NCBI GenBank assembly: GCA_007131175.1
Contig: SLRC01000103.1
Coordinates: forward strand, 1-38,187
Reading direction: 5' to 3'
Source of the DNA: Syntrophomonadaceae bacterium
Lineage (GTDB): Bacteria; Bacillota; Dethiobacteria; DTU022; UBA8154
Length of the DNA: 38,187 nt
In this document: positions 36,379-38,187 of the stretch, in pieces
Position numbering within the stretch: position 1 is the first letter of the stretch
Layout: each line of letters starts with the position of its first letter
Position numbers and translations under genes: made by a program
Notes under the pieces: generated by a model
Told to the model about the DNA's origin: nothing
Databases searched by the model: none
The model's input: only the letters and a program-made list of their open reading frames with translations

Positions 36379-36434
36379 CAGCATACATACAGAAAAACCC
36401 CCGTCTAACCGGGAGCTTTTCTGTATGTATGCTG
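36379..36434. terminator. Bidirectional terminator hairpin between lysR and trpB2
   Basis: CAGCATACATACAGAAAA pairs perfectly over 18 bp with TTTTCTGTATGTATGCTG, with an inner CCCG/CGGG stem. The convergent genes end on either side (36337 and 36455). The four-base A/T runs are inside the stem and no long U-tract follows, so termination may be partial. Confidence 0.65.
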
Positions 36435-36454
36435 CTAAATATTTTGTTGCTTTT

Positions 36455-37825
36455 CTAAGAAACCTTAGGCTTGGGATAGCTTTCCAGAACCTTTAATGCT
36501 GCCTGGATCTCCTCCTCCGGCATCTCGTAATTGGTCAGCTTATTGTCCATGTACGCATCGTAACCAGCAAGATCCATGATACCATGGCCGCTAAAGTTAA
36601 AGAGGATGGTCTTGGCCTCGCCCGTCTCCTTGCATTTGAGGGCTTCGTGAATTGCTCCGGCAATGGCGTGGTTTGTTTCCGGTGCGGGGACAATTCCCTC
36701 GGTGCGGGCGAAAGTCATTCCCGCCTCATAGGTCTGAATCTGGTTGAAAGACATGGGCTCAATGAGGTTGTCCATAACAAGCTGGCTCACAAGGGGAGCC
36801 ATTCCATGATAACGCAACCCACCGGCATGGAACGGTTGGGGGATAAAGTTATGCCCAAGAGTGTGCATGGGCAGCAGCGGCGTGGTCGCTGCAGTGTCAC
36901 CGAAATCATAAAGGAAACTACCCTTGGTCAATGTGGGGCAGGCGGAAGGTTCCACTCCAACTATTCGCAAGTTTTTACCATAGATTTTATCACGGATGAA
37001 GGGAAAGGCTAAACCGGCAAAGTTGCTGCCGCCGCCACAGCAACCCACAACTATATCGGGATAGGCACCCACCATTTCGCATTGTTTCAGGGCTTCCAGC
37101 CCGATGATCGTTTGGTGCAACATGACATGGTTGAGCACGCTGCCGAGGGCGTAACGTGTGTCTTTACTTGTTACCGTATCTTCAATGGCCTCACTGATGG
37201 CAATCCCCAGACTACCCGGAGTATCCGGATATTCTGCCTGCATTTTACGGCCGAAACTGGTATCCTGGCTGGGACTGGCCACACACTCAGCACCCCATGT
37301 GCGCATCAGGATTTTACGGTATGGTTTCTGCTCAAAACTGATCCTTACCATGTATACTTTTAACTCAATGCCTAAAAGCTGGCAAGCCATGGCAAGGGAG
37401 CTGCCCCACTGACCGGCCCCGGTTTCAGTGGCGATACGCTTAATCCCAAAAGCCTTGTTATAGTAAGCCTGGGCAACGGCCGTATTGGGTTTATGACTGC
37501 CGGAGGGGCTGACTGATTCATCTTTAAAATAGATTTTGGCAGGTGTACCCAAAAACTTTTCAAGATTGTAGGCCCTTGTCAACGGTGACGGTCTCCAAAT
37601 TGCCAGGATTTCCAGGACTTCTTCCGGAATATCTATCCAGCGTTGGGTACTCACTTCCTGCTCAATGAGATTCATAGGGAAAATTGGAGCCAAGTCATCC
37701 GGCCCGATAGGCTGCCCTGTACCGGGATGAAGGGGCGGCTGCATAGGAGTGGGCATATCTGCAGCGATGTTGTACCATTGCTTTGGCATATCGCTTTGAT
37801 TAAGGTACACTCTTTTTGTTTCCAT
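36455..37825 (-). CDS. trpB2: TrpB2-type tryptophan synthase beta-like PLP enzyme
   Basis: This 456-residue PLP-dependent enzyme belongs to the TrpB-like group 2. The PLP lysine lies in SGSHKPNTAVAQ and the phosphate loop in GCCGGGSNFAG. The N-terminus (PTPMQPPLHPGTGQPIGPDD) and the segments around ETGAGQWGSSLAMAC are typical of TrpB2. TrpB2 makes tryptophan from indole and serine, or may use phosphoserine; it often lacks a TrpA partner nearby, as here. AAGGAGG precedes the ATG. A leader of about 300 nt with an attenuator lies upstream. Confidence 0.93.
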   Translation of the reverse strand: METKRVYLNQSDMPKQWYNIAADMPTPMQPPLHPGTGQPIGPDDLAPIFPMNLIEQEVSTQRWIDIPEEVLEILAIWRPSPLTRAYNLEKFLGTPAKIYFKDESVSPSGSHKPNTAVAQAYYNKAFGIKRIATETGAGQWGSSLAMACQLLGIELKVYMVRISFEQKPYRKILMRTWGAECVASPSQDTSFGRKMQAEYPDTPGSLGIAISEAIEDTVTSKDTRYALGSVLNHVMLHQTIIGLEALKQCEMVGAYPDIVVGCCGGGSNFAGLAFPFIRDKIYGKNLRIVGVEPSACPTLTKGSFLYDFGDTAATTPLLPMHTLGHNFIPQPFHAGGLRYHGMAPLVSQLVMDNLIEPMSFNQIQTYEAGMTFARTEGIVPAPETNHAIAGAIHEALKCKETGEAKTILFNFSGHGIMDLAGYDAYMDNKLTNYEMPEEEIQAALKVLESYPKPKVS

Positions 37826-38139
37826 GCTTATTCCTCCTTGGATTTAAACTAAAATCCACCCTGTGGGGGACGGTGGATCTCCGTTGATACCACCTAAAAG
37901 TACCCTTTAAAAAAAACTTTTCGTCAAAAATCAAAACCCTTTCGCCCTTTGTTGCCCCTGAATTCTTTGTAGTCATTAACCTCCTACAATTAAAAAATAC
38001 AAAAGCCCCTTTAACCCTTTACCGAAAACCCCTGGTTAACAAGCCAACAAGAAAGTCTTTTGTCTGCCTGCCAACTTTTCCGGTATGATAGTCCCTCTGC
38101 CGATCACATCCTTTCCTAATGTTCATTAAGTTTAAAGTA
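37826..38139 (-). promoter_or_regulatory. Transcribed leader of trpB2, probably T-box-like
   Basis: A leader of about 300 nt precedes trpB2. Near its end, AGGTGGTATCAACGG...CCACCGTCCCC (minus strand) recalls the T-box element (AGGGTGGNACCGCG...CGTCCC). GGUGG (37890-37894) can pair with CCACC (37872-37876), which is also the 5' arm of the terminator, so the two folds exclude each other. I could not identify a convincing stem I or specifier codon. The element may be a divergent T-box or another attenuator. Confidence 0.5.
37846..37878 (-). terminator. Attenuator terminator hairpin before trpB2
   Basis: On the minus strand AUCCACC pairs with GGUGGAU across an 11-nt loop, followed by UUUAGUUU. 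It lies about 20 nt before trpB2. Its 5' arm is also part of the alternative antiterminator pairing, so readthrough is likely to be regulated. Confidence 0.7.
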
Positions 38140-38168
38140 CCTTAGCACAATTCATCTCTTATTGTCAA
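38140..38168 (-). promoter_or_regulatory. Candidate promoter of trpB2
   Basis: On the minus strand a perfect -35 TTGACA (38163-38168) is followed after 17 bp by CTAAGG, or after 18 bp by TAAGGT. The -10 is poor, so the promoter is provisional. It would give a leader of about 305 nt. Confidence 0.45.
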
Positions 38169-38187
38169 TATTATATTTACACAAAAA

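Noticed and set aside
1-38187. tRNA, rRNA or CRISPR array
   Set aside because: I saw no cloverleaf-like segments, rRNA motifs or regularly spaced repeats anywhere in the window.

Overview
The window reads as chromosome from an endospore-forming, low-to-moderate GC Firmicute of the Clostridia type. Pointers are a SpoIIP gene, the hrcA-grpE-dnaK-dnaJ order under a perfect CIRCE element, strong AGGAGG-type ribosome sites with frequent TTG/GTG starts, PhoP boxes built on TTAACA with an 11-bp period, and the paired UPF0210/UPF0237 genes. Almost all genes are on the minus strand. No species can be named from sequence alone.

Layout. 1-2346: the 3' end of a YlbF-family gene, then an IS1634-like insertion sequence with 23-bp inverted ends. 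2365-2937: a membrane-anchored protein of unknown role. 3054-10174: the heat-shock operon hrcA-grpE-dnaK-dnaJ-rsmE-mtaB, read leftward from a sigma-A promoter and CIRCE. 10246-13981: a TPR protein with a degenerate kinase domain, a small membrane protein and spoIIP. 14059-16250: rrf2-nifS-iscU for Fe-S assembly, with its own promoter, a possible operator and a terminator. 16268-20618: UPF0210, the ACT protein UPF0237, AcpS and a DUF255 (YyaL-like) protein.

20620-22368 is accessory DNA. It holds broken pieces of a TOTE-type primase/helicase gene, an intact DUF433/DUF5615 toxin-antitoxin pair on the plus strand, and a fragment of a second DUF255 gene. A further DUF255 fragment lies 8 kb away near 30190.

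22369-30076 is a phosphate-response block: pstS-pstC-pstA-pstB-phoU behind a phased PhoP-box array, preceded by phoP-phoR-arsC. PhoR and PhoP would sense phosphate limitation and switch on the Pst transporter. The arsenate reductase fits as a companion, because arsenate enters by phosphate transporters.

30496-38187 holds a GNAT acetyltransferase, an LCP-family cell-wall ligase, two small membrane proteins, a YgiQ radical SAM protein, a LysR regulator on the plus strand, and a TrpB2-type PLP enzyme. The TrpB2 gene has a ~300-nt leader ending in mutually exclusive hairpins, probably a T-box-like attenuator.

The best leads are the predicted pseudokinase, the wrecked TOTE locus around the toxin-antitoxin pair with split DUF255 relics, the trpB2 leader, and the iscU terminator that overlaps the spoIIP ribosome site. 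I did not find a convincing complete new defence system.
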